Source: Pontibacter qinzhouensis (GTDB lineage: Bacteria > Bacteroidota > Bacteroidia > Cytophagales > Hymenobacteraceae). Taken from it: a stretch of DNA of 64,000 bases. Positions 43,101 through 51,692 of the stretch are shown here, in pieces. A model generated the notes under the pieces. It did not search any database and had not been told where the DNA came from. It saw nothing but the letters and a program-made list of their open reading frames with translations. Positions within the stretch are counted from its first letter, which is position 1; every line of letters starts with the position of its first letter. Where the stretch lies: positions 22,642 to 86,641 of the forward strand of contig NZ_VRTY01000013.1 of the NCBI RefSeq assembly GCF_008017455.1, written 5' to 3'. The translations under genes were made by a program, and so were the position numbers.

Positions 43101-45332
43101 GTTGCTGATCAGGCTTTTCACCCGCCCGATAGTGCTGTCTACAAACTGCTCCGCTTTCTCCAGGATACCCAGCTCGCGCAGCTTTTGCAACAGCTTATTA
43201 CCAAAAGGCATCAATTCAACAGCAGCCTCTATAAAGTTTTTGCCTGTAAAAGGCACATCTTCGCCGGATATCGGATCGTAGCCCAAGGCCACCCGCAAGG
43301 CTTTGTAGCCGGGCACGTTCATGATCAGGTTACGCACTTTTTTCAGTACCCAGCGCTTGCCTTCCTCCAGCCTGTCGCCTACCCATTCGGCGGCACTACT
43401 AATGGCCCCTTTTATCCTGCCGAAAATGCCGCGCTGCACTTTAGGCGCCGATTGGCGATGCACCAACGGGAGCGGCAGAACAGCAGTTTCATTCGTAAAT
43501 TGTTTTCGTTGCAGTTCTCTCTCCTCTTCCGGTTTTTCTTCCTGACGATGCTGCTCTTCCGGCCGTTCCACTTCTGCTTTGGCTAAAACCCGAGGTGCCA
43601 AGGTAAACGGTTTCACTTCTCCTGCCGGCTTGCTTTGTGGTTCAGCTGTCGATTGCTGTTCATCCTCTTTCCGTTGCACATTAAACAGGTCTTTCTGCAG
43701 TTCCCGCAACGATTTCGGTTTTTCCTGCACGCCCAGTTCGGGGTTGCGCAGGGCACCTTCCACCAGCTTCATCGGGTCTATAAAGGCAGTCCAGTTGCTG
43801 AGCGCGTGTGTCTGCACCTGTATTTCGCCGCCCAGGTTATCGGACCCGGCCGTGTTGCCGTTGATAGTGGTTACGCTGCTGCCATCCGAACTCTCCACAA
43901 GGCCGTAGTGGGAGCGCATGTCGCGGTAGGCAATGGCACCCGGCATAGGAGCCACACCAGGAGCCAGCGCCGCCTCCCGCGGAATGGTCATGCGGCCGAG
44001 CAGCCACTTCTTCATAGGCAGCCCGGCTTTGTTCAGCGCCCAGAAGGCAAAGATGCCGCACCAGCTCGGCATGGCATCGCGTTTGCCAACACCTGCTTTG
44101 CCATCAGGCATTATCACGGCCACACCTTCAACTTCTCTTTTCTTTTTGATGCTCGATTCAGGAACAGTTGTTCCGTCTGCAGGCTGGCCATCTGCCGTAA
44201 TTTTTTCGGGGCCCAGCGTGGTTTTGAAATACTCGGAGAGGCGTGGCCAGCCAACGCGGTAACCATCGTCGCCGGTTTTATTGGCTATTACCTTACCGGC
44301 CTCACCTTTTGCCAGCGAAACAGCAGCAGCCAGGTGTGCCGGGCTACGTTGTATTTTTTTGCGGGATAGGTGTTTTGGGGCAATAGCAGAACTGCCTCCG
44401 GCTGCGGTGGCAGGGGAAACGGAGTGGTGACTGGCACCTTGCTGAATGGTGTGCGTTAACTCATGGGCAAGCAGGTGCTGCCCCTCCTGCGAGGCAGGAG
44501 CGTATTTGCCGTTGTTAAAGAAAATATCATTCCCGTAGGTGAACGCCTGCGCCTGAATCTGTTGATTCATCTTTGCCGATGTTTCACCGCTATAGATGCG
44601 CACGCCACTGAAATCGGCCTGGAAACGGCTCTCCATAAAGCCACGCGTTTCCGAAGGCAAGGGGCTTCCCGTGCCTCTACTGCTCTCCAGTTGGTGCTCA
44701 AAGCTATGGTTTTCTTCCTGTGGCGGACCACGCCCAGACCGCTGCACCAGCACGCCCGGCAACCCGTAGTTAAATTTGCAATGGATGTGTACGTGATGCG
44801 CAACTGCCTGCCGCTGCAACGCAAAACGACTTGTGCTGCCTGTAGAAGCTGTAGCAAATGATTTGGTTTGAATTTCTTCTTTCTCCGCCTCGCGCTGAAC
44901 CTTACCTTCCTGACTGGCGCAGGCACTGCATTTGCGTTGTACTTCCTGCTCCTCCTCAACTTGCCGCTGTACTTCCTCCTCCTCTGCCTGGCGCTGCACG
45001 TTTAGTTGCAACTTTGGCTGTACTTCCTCTTCCGTTCGCTGCAGTTCTTCCTCCTGCCGCTGTATTTCTTCTTCAGGTGGAGCGGCTGCCGTAGTTTGTG
45101 CCGGCTCCGGCATGGTCATGACCTGATGCGCCATTTGGTCCGCCTCCTTCTCCTGCGGATCGTCGGGCTGGCTTACGCTAAGTTTGGGTTGGATGAAGGA
45201 AGTTGAAGCTGCTACCTTTTCTGCGGTACCTCTGAAAAAAGCTGGATCATGCTTACGCGCGAAAAACGCCGAAGCCACCTGCCGTTGCACGGTAGTGGCT
45301 GGTCTCGTTGTTTTTTCGGCGGTTGAGAACAT
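40116..45332 (-). CDS. large modular eCIS cargo/toxin with DUF4157, amidase-like domain and AT-rich C-terminal tip
   Basis: 1738 residues from ATG 45332 (MFSTAEKTTRPATTVQRQ); a longer start at 45362 lies in a spacer repeat. Order: a disordered E/Q-rich leader with VQRK repeats and a CSAC pair (about 1-190); the eCIS core domain DUF4157 (about 220-305) with HELTH at about 290; an NlpC/P60- or CHAP-like domain (about 335-525) with SWCGIFAFWAL (Cys near 425) and HYGLVES (His near 475); a second disordered Q/E stretch (to about 640); three helical repeats about 140 residues apart, each with a YDPISGE/KDPLTDE/RDPFTGE-type turn (684, 827, 965); further amphipathic helices to about 1390; and a C-terminal part (1390-1738) with a coiled coil and AYQWEHTVEQSSGFGSHQLN...NLSWTPTAIN, resembling HNH-type nuclease tips. 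Cargo packed in the tube lumen is the likely role. The C-terminal part is visibly more AT-rich than the rest. Confidence 0.85.
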   Translation of the reverse strand: MFSTAEKTTRPATTVQRQVASAFFARKHDPAFFRGTAEKVAASTSFIQPKLSVSQPDDPQEKEADQMAHQVMTMPEPAQTTAAAPPEEEIQRQEEELQRTEEEVQPKLQLNVQRQAEEEEVQRQVEEEQEVQRKCSACASQEGKVQREAEKEEIQTKSFATASTGSTSRFALQRQAVAHHVHIHCKFNYGLPGVLVQRSGRGPPQEENHSFEHQLESSRGTGSPLPSETRGFMESRFQADFSGVRIYSGETSAKMNQQIQAQAFTYGNDIFFNNGKYAPASQEGQHLLAHELTHTIQQGASHHSVSPATAAGGSSAIAPKHLSRKKIQRSPAHLAAAVSLAKGEAGKVIANKTGDDGYRVGWPRLSEYFKTTLGPEKITADGQPADGTTVPESSIKKKREVEGVAVIMPDGKAGVGKRDAMPSWCGIFAFWALNKAGLPMKKWLLGRMTIPREAALAPGVAPMPGAIAYRDMRSHYGLVESSDGSSVTTINGNTAGSDNLGGEIQVQTHALSNWTAFIDPMKLVEGALRNPELGVQEKPKSLRELQKDLFNVQRKEDEQQSTAEPQSKPAGEVKPFTLAPRVLAKAEVERPEEQHRQEEKPEEERELQRKQFTNETAVLPLPLVHRQSAPKVQRGIFGRIKGAISSAAEWVGDRLEEGKRWVLKKVRNLIMNVPGYKALRVALGYDPISGEDVPFTGKNFIEAAVELMPFGNKLLQKLRELGILEKAEQFVDSTIGRVKSLISNIGDTFSRFFNSLSLSDVRNVGGVFNRLEEAFTSFFNHIINFAKGVARDFLEFIKQALLIPLAHYIKNKTRFWDLLCLIMGKDPLTDEARPLSGANILNAFLNLSEWGVEQRKKMQETGTFNKVAAWIDKGISIFGKSYSELKAAFAGLWNYVNIESLMDPRGTFQKIFDSFWRPIKRVGEYVVETGIMILKIVKDVLFQWISREAKKRKGYYLITVLISRDPFTGEKVPRTTENLIKGFMLLSENGEEQFNKMKESGAIDRATQKIDAAVKTLGFSWEYVKGLFTSLWESFTWKDLLVPVLAFGKIIKTFANPIARLVRFAITVIMALIEVILRMMGFPVDLVFKLIDNVKKAWSAIKANVSGFFMNLLRAIKQGFSQFFNNVLVHLVEGLKVWFLSEVEAAGIPIPTDFTVVGLLKWLLVVLDITMEKIWKKLEERIGKEKVDKIKNLIAKAEKIIGMAGEAYEFVQDVRKRGFLAVIGDKIKEKLNNVWDMVLGAVKSFVMDQIIKKVTQKLLSMLDPTGIMAVVNSAIALYKAIQSFIRYLKQMLEIVNSFVEGTLEIAQGSIQKAGDFLENALARGVPVVIGFLANQVGLNLSERLRDALELVREKVDVGLTWVIDKLVGMVESLVAKVQEVKEKIMSFLGFKKVFKAGKANHTIFFEGSEDNPSLMVASEKKDFLTAVADRRAELDKHKESLSEEQKKERTKFKTKLTNAVTKHAEIKTKESELKAEKDESRKSEIQREIFKLVDSIIAILEEVGVTEHDVEKVVLTPPIQVGDFIKQGKKAYQVEDLTPGANGDFTYDFKAKHENGGIYYGKFLGYGSAYTKIPAEALPVAPEELEELNKESDTKFREKWDSYPDANKVLNYRRSGHQFNNDPAYQWEHTVEQSSGFGSHQLNSLANLSWTPTAINQEANKLYTTTVKSKLEFLPYEIKDKLYKDIAGVPGNISIREYLKNVSSFSEHKKIKEAFYSYKGLSRGQHNINNRGPFFVLS

Positions 45333-45671
45333 TTTTTTTAAGACACAAGATTTTAAACACAAGATGTAAGACTTTTTTTGAGAAGTTTTTTCGGACTTCT
45401 TCTAACTGCCGCTAGTTTAGGCGCAGCCGTAACTTGTGGTCATTTATTATGACAGGAAGTTTTCAACTTCCGTGAGCCATCAGGTTAATTTCGCTCTTAC
45501 GGACATCTCAGTCCGTACAAATACGATGACCATACAAATTCCTTATGTTACTGGTATTGCGGCCGCCCCTTGAAGCCAAAACCGCAAAAACCTTTTGGAA
45601 GGGCTTTTTCATTAGAATAATTGGGTTTGCTAAGGCACTAAAGCTGCGCACGCTGCAAGGTCTATTTTATT
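45333..45671. other. 339-base spacer with several repeats
   Basis: Holds a GACACAAGAT-type repeat directly before the cargo start (45342-45373), two small palindromes (GGAAGTTTTCAACTTCC near 45452; ACGGACATCTCAGTCCGT near 45500) and Rep-A at 45565-45622. Lies between the tape-measure and cargo genes. Confidence 0.6.
45565..45622 (-). repeat. Rep-A copy 14
   Basis: CCCCTTGAAGCCAAAA (box 3), CCTTTTGGAAGGGC, TTTTTCATTAGAATAATT. Confidence 0.8.
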
Positions 45672-47117
45672 TCATGCCCAGTCGGTTCGTAGCAACTCCT
45701 TCATCCAGGGCAGTTTAAGGTAGCTGATAGTCCAGGGGAGTTGTTGTAGCAGGATGTCGAGAGTGTTTTGTTCTACCTGTAAAAGCCAGGTCTCTTCTTT
45801 TCGGATCAGGTTGCCACGGCGCTGCAGGAAACCTTCGCGGAGGCCGTCGGGAGAGGTGTTTTTCAGGGCACCCCAGTGGGAAATCATGGCGCGTAGCAGC
45901 TCTTCTACATGCTGTTTTTCTGCTTCTGAAAGCTCCGTTACAAGGGCTATATTTTCAGTTTCAGTTACACCACATAACACCTTGTTGAGCAGCGTTTCAT
46001 ACTCGCGGTAATCGAGGTGGCCGAATACCAGGTAATGCAATAGGGCGATAGCTTTATCTACGTAAATGAGCTTGCTTTCAGACATTAATTTACAGGCGCT
46101 GAACAAGCCAGGCAGAAAAGGAGCGGCCAGTATTAAGCCAGCATTTTTAATTACTACTCCTTCTGCTATTCTTTCTTTATTATTATCGGTTGCTTCCGGT
46201 GTTAAAGCAATGGTTTGTTTTTCTGAAATTATTTGAATGAATTCCCTCTTCTGTGGTACCACCTGCTCCTTTACAAAGCTTTTCAGCAGTTTGCTTTTGA
46301 AAACAGCCTCCAGCAAAGCTGTAACCTGCTCCGCTTCCAACTGCTTAATCATAGCTGTTAGCCAGCTATTAATAGCAGGTGCTGCGGCAGAAATATTAGC
46401 CAGGAATAGCACTTTTAATTCAAATAATTTGTGCTGAAAGGCCTGCTTGTTCTGCGCCTGTATAATCGATTCAAACTCCCGATAAGCTGCCAGTGCATCG
46501 GCTTTAGCAGCCGCACCTGCAGCAGATAATAGCAGCGAAACCGTCCCTGCCAATATATTATCGCTGAACTGGTTAACCAATCGTCTGGCACCGGTTGCCG
46601 AAGCTAAAGCGCTTTGTACTTGCGCCCGGACAGCACCAGAAACAGTAGCTGGCGCAGCATTACCAACCCATTCAAAAGATTTAAGAATATCGGTTTCAAA
46701 AGCCTCATGACCAGACACCTCGTACCACCATGGCAGCACGCCATTTTTTAGAAAATAGCACAATGCTTTTAGTGTTCGCTCTTCAGCAGAAAAGTTTACC
46801 GTACTGTTTTCAGCAGTGTAGTTACTGCTTAACAGTTTCGCTTTCTGATGCTCCAACTGCTCCCGAACCTGCCTTACCACCTGCTCTATCAGGCGCGGCT
46901 CTAATTCCTCCTCCGGCAGGTTGTGCAGCTGAATATCCAGCCGCTCCAGCACCAGCCATTCCTGTGGCGAAACCAGGGCATCGAAGGCATCGCTCAACTG
47001 CTTCTGAAGCTCATTGCTCTGCACCAGCCCGGCCACCTTTGCCTGCAGGGCAAGGGCATTGGTTGTAGTAGCTGTAATGTGCCACGACTGCCGGTGAATA
47101 AGGTGCTGCTGCTCCAT
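45672..47117 (-). CDS. eCIS tape-measure protein (Afp14-like), short form
   Basis: 481 residues. The N-terminal block (HLIHRQSWHITATTTNALALQ; VLERLDIQLHNLPEEELEPRLIEQVVRQVREQLEH) matches the CIS tape-measure family. So do KNGVLPWWYEVSG, AGLILAAPFLPGLFSACKL, AIALLHYLVFGHLDYREYETLLNKVLCGV and the C-terminal LLRAMISHWGALKNTSPDGLREGFLQRRGNL ... LPWMKELL. Both conserved ends are present but the variable middle is small, so the particle may be short. Tape-measure proteins set tube length during assembly. Gene order (before the cargo gene) agrees with other eCIS operons. Confidence 0.85.
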   Translation of the reverse strand: MEQQHLIHRQSWHITATTTNALALQAKVAGLVQSNELQKQLSDAFDALVSPQEWLVLERLDIQLHNLPEEELEPRLIEQVVRQVREQLEHQKAKLLSSNYTAENSTVNFSAEERTLKALCYFLKNGVLPWWYEVSGHEAFETDILKSFEWVGNAAPATVSGAVRAQVQSALASATGARRLVNQFSDNILAGTVSLLLSAAGAAAKADALAAYREFESIIQAQNKQAFQHKLFELKVLFLANISAAAPAINSWLTAMIKQLEAEQVTALLEAVFKSKLLKSFVKEQVVPQKREFIQIISEKQTIALTPEATDNNKERIAEGVVIKNAGLILAAPFLPGLFSACKLMSESKLIYVDKAIALLHYLVFGHLDYREYETLLNKVLCGVTETENIALVTELSEAEKQHVEELLRAMISHWGALKNTSPDGLREGFLQRRGNLIRKEETWLLQVEQNTLDILLQQLPWTISYLKLPWMKELLRTDWA

Positions 47118-47151
47118 CTTAAACCTTGATTAAAAGGATTTTCCTGATTTT

Positions 47152-47190
47152 AAATTATTCTAATGAAATTGGCCTTCCGAAGGCTTCTTT
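47152..47190 (+). repeat. Rep-A copy 15
   Basis: AAATTATTCTAATGAAATTG and GGCCTTCCGAAGGC with a T-rich tail. Confidence 0.85.
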
Positions 47191-47336
47191 TAGATTTTAG
47201 ACGCTAGATGTTAGACTTTTTATTAGTTAAAAATGAAAAGTTAAATTTATGAGTTGAAACTTTTTCATCCATTCACTATTACTTCATCTTAAAATTCCCA
47301 AATCTTCACATCTCCAAATTAATCAACCAGTAATCA

Positions 47337-47371
47337 AATTATTCTAATGAAAATGCCCTTCCGAAGGGTTT
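47337..47371 (+). repeat. Rep-A copy 16
   Basis: AAATTATTCTAATGAAAATG and CCCTTCCGAAGGG. Confidence 0.85.
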
Positions 47372-47437
47372 TGGACTTATATACGCCTTAGGGTCATGAT
47401 CAGCCGCGAGGGCTGAGGCTACGGGGGCATGTTTGTT

Positions 47438-50400
47438 TCAGCTTCCTATGATTTCCCGGATTACCCTTATAAGTTCCTGCAATAGCTCTATGTACTGCAC
47501 TTTAATGGCTGCTTCGCCGCTGTTGTTGCGGTTGTCGAGTTCGGCTTCCATGTCTTGTAGTAATTTCTGCAGCAGGTCTCGTTCGCGGGCGTTGCTGATG
47601 TGCAGTTCCTGCAGTTTTTCTATCGACATTTTTAAAAGTCTTGTCAACAACTCATCCACGTCCTCTTTGCGCATACAGGCGATGTTGATAAGCACCCTGA
47701 TGTAAATAATGAGCAGCTGCAGCGACAGGGTGCGTGCCACCGCCGGACTGTTTGGCAGGAGCCTGATCCAGGAGGGCTGCATGTGGGCAGTCTCGAAGAA
47801 CTCTAATGGCACGGTGCCTCTGGAGCTCAATTCGCCAAACATCATCTCAAAAAATAACTGCACATCTTGCAGCACATCCCTGTAACTTCTCATAAATTCA
47901 TCTGAACCTTGCAGAGGCTCCTGCAACCTAATGAAGTCATGAACTGGCACATCAAAGGTCTGGCATACCTTCTCCTCTTCCTGAGGCCGCTCTTCCCGCA
48001 CGGTAGCATGCAATTCGGGTAGTTCGGTGGTGCAGGTACCGTTAACTAGATAAGTTCTGAGGGTATAATCTCCGCCCTGTGCATACTGGTGTTCTGGTGT
48101 TGTAAATTGGGCCTGACCTGCCACCGGATACTCTTCTTTGGTGCCATCGCCGAAATCTACAATAGCGGTCGTGGCATGGCGCAAGCCCCTGAAGAATACC
48201 CGAAGCCGCAGCGCCCCGGTTGGCTCAAATACGCTGCTGCCGGACGGGCTGGCGTGAACCGTAATGCTGAAGGTGGCAGTCTGGCCTTGCAGGGAAGTGT
48301 AGTTAAAGGTGATGGTCCTTTGCGGCTCGCCATTCAGGTTTGCTGCTGAGGGCAGGAACTCGTAATTACCGCTGCCTGCTTCTGTCTCGCTCACAGCCAC
48401 TCCAACCAAGGTACCTCCTGCTGGTTTTATGGTAAATCGCAGCGAATTGGCGGTTTCACAGATTTCGCTTTGCGGCAGGTCTACCTCCGCAGGCTCCGGA
48501 TTATTCACCTCAACCGTCACATCCTCAACTTTGGCTGTACAAACGCCGTTGCGAACAGTGACTCCTACTGTATAGGTACCGCCCAACCGGTAAGTATGTG
48601 GCGGCGGTTTTATGGCCGAAGAGGTGCTCTCATCGCCAAAGTCCCATTCTGCTGCGGTTACCATGTCTGGCCGATCCAGTACAAATTCGTAGGTGAGCGG
48701 GTTTTCAGGCCTTTCCTTTGCCAGAATTTTAACCGCTGGCATACGGTACACAATTACCGAAATAGTTTGGGACTGATCTTCTAAGGTGTAAGTAAATGAA
48801 ACAGTCACCTTCCTTTGCTCGTCCGGAATGATGACTTTAGCTGGCACAAAAGCGAACACACCCTCTCCTTTATCCGCTACAGCATCGCCCTGGTCGGTAG
48901 TTATTTTACCGCCGGTTGGGCTGGTCTGGAACGTGTACTCTTCTTCATCGGCCTGGCAATATTCTTCTGTGTCGAGACCGAAAGAAAGTTTGGGTGGCGG
49001 TATGTTAATGATAAACTGCATGGGCGGGCAGTCGGAACAGCAGAGGTAAGGCAGGTAAAAATCTGCGATCACGATGCCGTTGCCAATGTTCCGGAGCTGG
49101 TTGTCGAATCGGCCCTGCCCCCGCAGCACATCGGCTATTTTAATGCCAAGCATTTCCTCTATCTCCTGCCGCAGCAATCCTTTGCTTTGTAGCATGTTTA
49201 TCTTTTTCGTGAATTCTGTCCGCTGCTTGGCCGTGTACACCTCTTTTTTAGTGGTTCGATTAGTGGTGGCAGTAACTCTGTCAGCAGTGACGACGATTTC
49301 ATCAAGTATAAAATCGGTTAGATCAGTGACGCCTCTCACGGGTGGTATTCCCGGTGCATCAGGATTATCAGGCACCAGGTCGCGGTATACTATTACGAAG
49401 GTACCTCCTACCGGCACGCCGCCTTTGTGCTGCAGGCCCGGGTGCGCATTACTGAACTCCCGGAGCGTCTGCATCTTTTTCAGTTTCTCCACCCGCTCCA
49501 GGTATTCGGCATACAAAGCTCTGAAAGGAGCAAGCTCACAAAGGTTCAGCAGTTCTTTCAGGCATTCGCTGGCGGCAAAGCGGTCTTGTACCAGGCTATT
49601 GGTGGCTCTATTAGTCGGTTGTAAGATTTTACCTAGCTCCTGCAGCACCTCCTGCATAGCGGTATAAGTGTAGGTGCTTAACGTTTCGGGCAGGGTTTGC
49701 GACAGGGATACGAGCAGCTGAATGAGCTGCACGAAATAGATCACCGCATCTGTTTCCTGGTTAGTTGGCGCTACCGAAGTCACATCCCTGATTTCCATCA
49801 GTTTCAGCAGGTTTGCCCGCTTCATGCTCTCCATCAGCTCAATCCCAGTCACCTTCTTTTCTACCAGGTTTGGCTGCAACTTTTCATACACATAACCCAC
49901 CGAGCTTTCGCGATAATAAAGCACATCGCTACAGCCCTGGATCAGGTTTACCGCGCTTTTTTGTAATTCATCCCGCTCCACCGAAGATCCCTCGGCCATG
50001 TTGGCAGTGCGCTTGTCAAGGCGATAGATACAACTCAGGGCTTTGCATAATTTGCAAAGCAGCTCCGCCCGCAGTGTTTCGTACAGCGCCTGCAGGTCCT
50101 GGAAGTGGCAGGGAAATTTGGTGGGGTCGATCGTGTTGGGAATAGAATCTACCGTTACGGCTACCACATCAAACGGCAGGCGGTGTTTGGTGCGGGTGTC
50201 CTGTAGCGTTGCCAGCACCGAGGTAAAGCTTTTCCCGATGTGCCCCTCTACCCGGAAAAAGTTGTAAGGCTCCAGATCGTAGAACAAGGGGTTCTTCACA
50301 AAATCGTCGGTAGTATTGTAAGTCGGGTTGTAGTGCAGATTCTGCTTTTCCTTGCCTTTTTGTGTAAGCTTCGGATTCCAAACGTCCAGTAGTCTTTTGC

Positions 50401-51676
50401 TTGCCTCGTTTGCGGAATAATAATACGGAATCGCCCGCTCTCCCAGCACATGCTTACCCAGCACAGAAGGCGTTACGCGGATATTAGCATCTATGAGCCG
50501 GGTTACGGCTGCGGCAGGAGCCGGAATACGGAAGTTCGTGATCAGACGCTCCAGCCGTTTGAACAGAGCCTGAAAGGTGTTGTATTTTTTATGGCTGGCG
50601 TGGAGCGGAGAAGGAATAAAAAAGTTGCGGAATTTGCTTTTCGCCACACCACCTCCACCAGTAAGTTCGCCGAGGAACAGGTGTCTTGGAAACAGCGCTT
50701 CCGGAGGCGTGCACATGCCCATCAGTTCGTGCGCTGCCGTGCGCCACTCCTGGTAAGCCAGCAGCAGATCACAGAAAAAGCCGTGGTAGTACTGGAAGTG
50801 CAGAAGGCTGTTGCCTACAATGGTCCCGTTATGCAAAAAGGCGAATTTGGTATTGAAATCGCTGAAAGGGTTTGGCTGGTTCTCCAGGTATGGTTTAAAG
50901 GAATCGTAGGCCTTGCCCAGTGCAACGCCTACTCCATCTACAAACTCTTTGCTGAAAACTTTCTGGTAGGCTTCGTACAGTTGGCTGGCTGTTTCCAGGG
51001 TAGTGGCCTGCACATCGAAGCGGGGCAGCCGGAGGTCGGACAAGGTATAAATAGCAGGGAAGACTTCGCCGGAACCGGATGCGTTGGCCTTTTGATTCAG
51101 CTCGTTGATGATAGCGGTGGCATTGGCTACAGAAATCAGCAGCTTCCGGATGTTCACGTAAACCTTTACACCTTTGTCGTCGCAGGAAGTGGGGTCGCAG
51201 TTTTTCGCTTTTTCTTCCAGAATTTCATAAAAGAGCAGGCATACTTTGTTGTTCAGGAATGAAGGGCTCAGCTCCAGGTCTGTCGCTTCTTCGTCTTCCT
51301 GCGCTATCAGTTCCCAAAGCGCATAGCGTTGCGTGTTGCCATCCACGAACACCGGGTAGCGCTGCTCTTTCAATGCATCGAAGGTGCGGTACTTTTTATA
51401 GTTGATGGCGGCCTCGCTGTTTTCAATGCCCTGCACGATCAGGTAGCCATGCGAGGTTACACCGGTGCCTTTGGTAATGGTCACCGTTTTACCGTCTGCC
51501 GCCTTACTTACTTGCAGCCCGCACAAAATGCCGATACCGATCAGGTTGGTCCGGGTCAGGCGCTCCTGCTGGTCCAGGAAATGGAACATATGGTTCAGGT
51601 CCTCCGCCGTCAGAATCTGATCGGGTTGAAAGTCGGGATAATCGTAATCCTTCAAATCAGTTTTTACCGGTATCAT
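47438..51676 (-). CDS. large eCIS operon protein with two PKD-type domains
   Basis: 1412 residues. The first ~880 residues are unassigned; the N-terminus DYDYPDFQPDQILTAEDLN and a helical region with several Cys-rich short stretches recur in Bacteroidota eCIS proteins. Residues about 985-1060 and 1150-1215 show PKD/Ig-like folds (AEWDFGDES at about 1011, VDFGDGT at about 1173, each followed by HTYRLGGTY/HQYAQGGDY). The C-terminal 170 residues are helical. No signal peptide. It occupies the Afp13 (fibre) place, just after the two baseplate-J-like genes, so it could be a receptor-binding or particle-surface component. It starts 16 bases after the preceding gene. Confidence 0.6.
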   Translation of the reverse strand: MIPVKTDLKDYDYPDFQPDQILTAEDLNHMFHFLDQQERLTRTNLIGIGILCGLQVSKAADGKTVTITKGTGVTSHGYLIVQGIENSEAAINYKKYRTFDALKEQRYPVFVDGNTQRYALWELIAQEDEEATDLELSPSFLNNKVCLLFYEILEEKAKNCDPTSCDDKGVKVYVNIRKLLISVANATAIINELNQKANASGSGEVFPAIYTLSDLRLPRFDVQATTLETASQLYEAYQKVFSKEFVDGVGVALGKAYDSFKPYLENQPNPFSDFNTKFAFLHNGTIVGNSLLHFQYYHGFFCDLLLAYQEWRTAAHELMGMCTPPEALFPRHLFLGELTGGGGVAKSKFRNFFIPSPLHASHKKYNTFQALFKRLERLITNFRIPAPAAAVTRLIDANIRVTPSVLGKHVLGERAIPYYYSANEASKRLLDVWNPKLTQKGKEKQNLHYNPTYNTTDDFVKNPLFYDLEPYNFFRVEGHIGKSFTSVLATLQDTRTKHRLPFDVVAVTVDSIPNTIDPTKFPCHFQDLQALYETLRAELLCKLCKALSCIYRLDKRTANMAEGSSVERDELQKSAVNLIQGCSDVLYYRESSVGYVYEKLQPNLVEKKVTGIELMESMKRANLLKLMEIRDVTSVAPTNQETDAVIYFVQLIQLLVSLSQTLPETLSTYTYTAMQEVLQELGKILQPTNRATNSLVQDRFAASECLKELLNLCELAPFRALYAEYLERVEKLKKMQTLREFSNAHPGLQHKGGVPVGGTFVIVYRDLVPDNPDAPGIPPVRGVTDLTDFILDEIVVTADRVTATTNRTTKKEVYTAKQRTEFTKKINMLQSKGLLRQEIEEMLGIKIADVLRGQGRFDNQLRNIGNGIVIADFYLPYLCCSDCPPMQFIINIPPPKLSFGLDTEEYCQADEEEYTFQTSPTGGKITTDQGDAVADKGEGVFAFVPAKVIIPDEQRKVTVSFTYTLEDQSQTISVIVYRMPAVKILAKERPENPLTYEFVLDRPDMVTAAEWDFGDESTSSAIKPPPHTYRLGGTYTVGVTVRNGVCTAKVEDVTVEVNNPEPAEVDLPQSEICETANSLRFTIKPAGGTLVGVAVSETEAGSGNYEFLPSAANLNGEPQRTITFNYTSLQGQTATFSITVHASPSGSSVFEPTGALRLRVFFRGLRHATTAIVDFGDGTKEEYPVAGQAQFTTPEHQYAQGGDYTLRTYLVNGTCTTELPELHATVREERPQEEEKVCQTFDVPVHDFIRLQEPLQGSDEFMRSYRDVLQDVQLFFEMMFGELSSRGTVPLEFFETAHMQPSWIRLLPNSPAVARTLSLQLLIIYIRVLINIACMRKEDVDELLTRLLKMSIEKLQELHISNARERDLLQKLLQDMEAELDNRNNSGEAAIKVQYIELLQELIRVIREIIGS

Positions 51677-51692
51677 GGCAATGGGATTTAAA

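Larger units (their letters stand above)
47118..47437. other. 320-base spacer with two Rep-A copies
   Basis: Rep-A at 47152-47190 and again at 47337-47371, both in plus orientation, separated by a TTTTAGACGCTAGATGTTAGA-type repeat and simple AT sequence. No gene. Confidence 0.6.
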
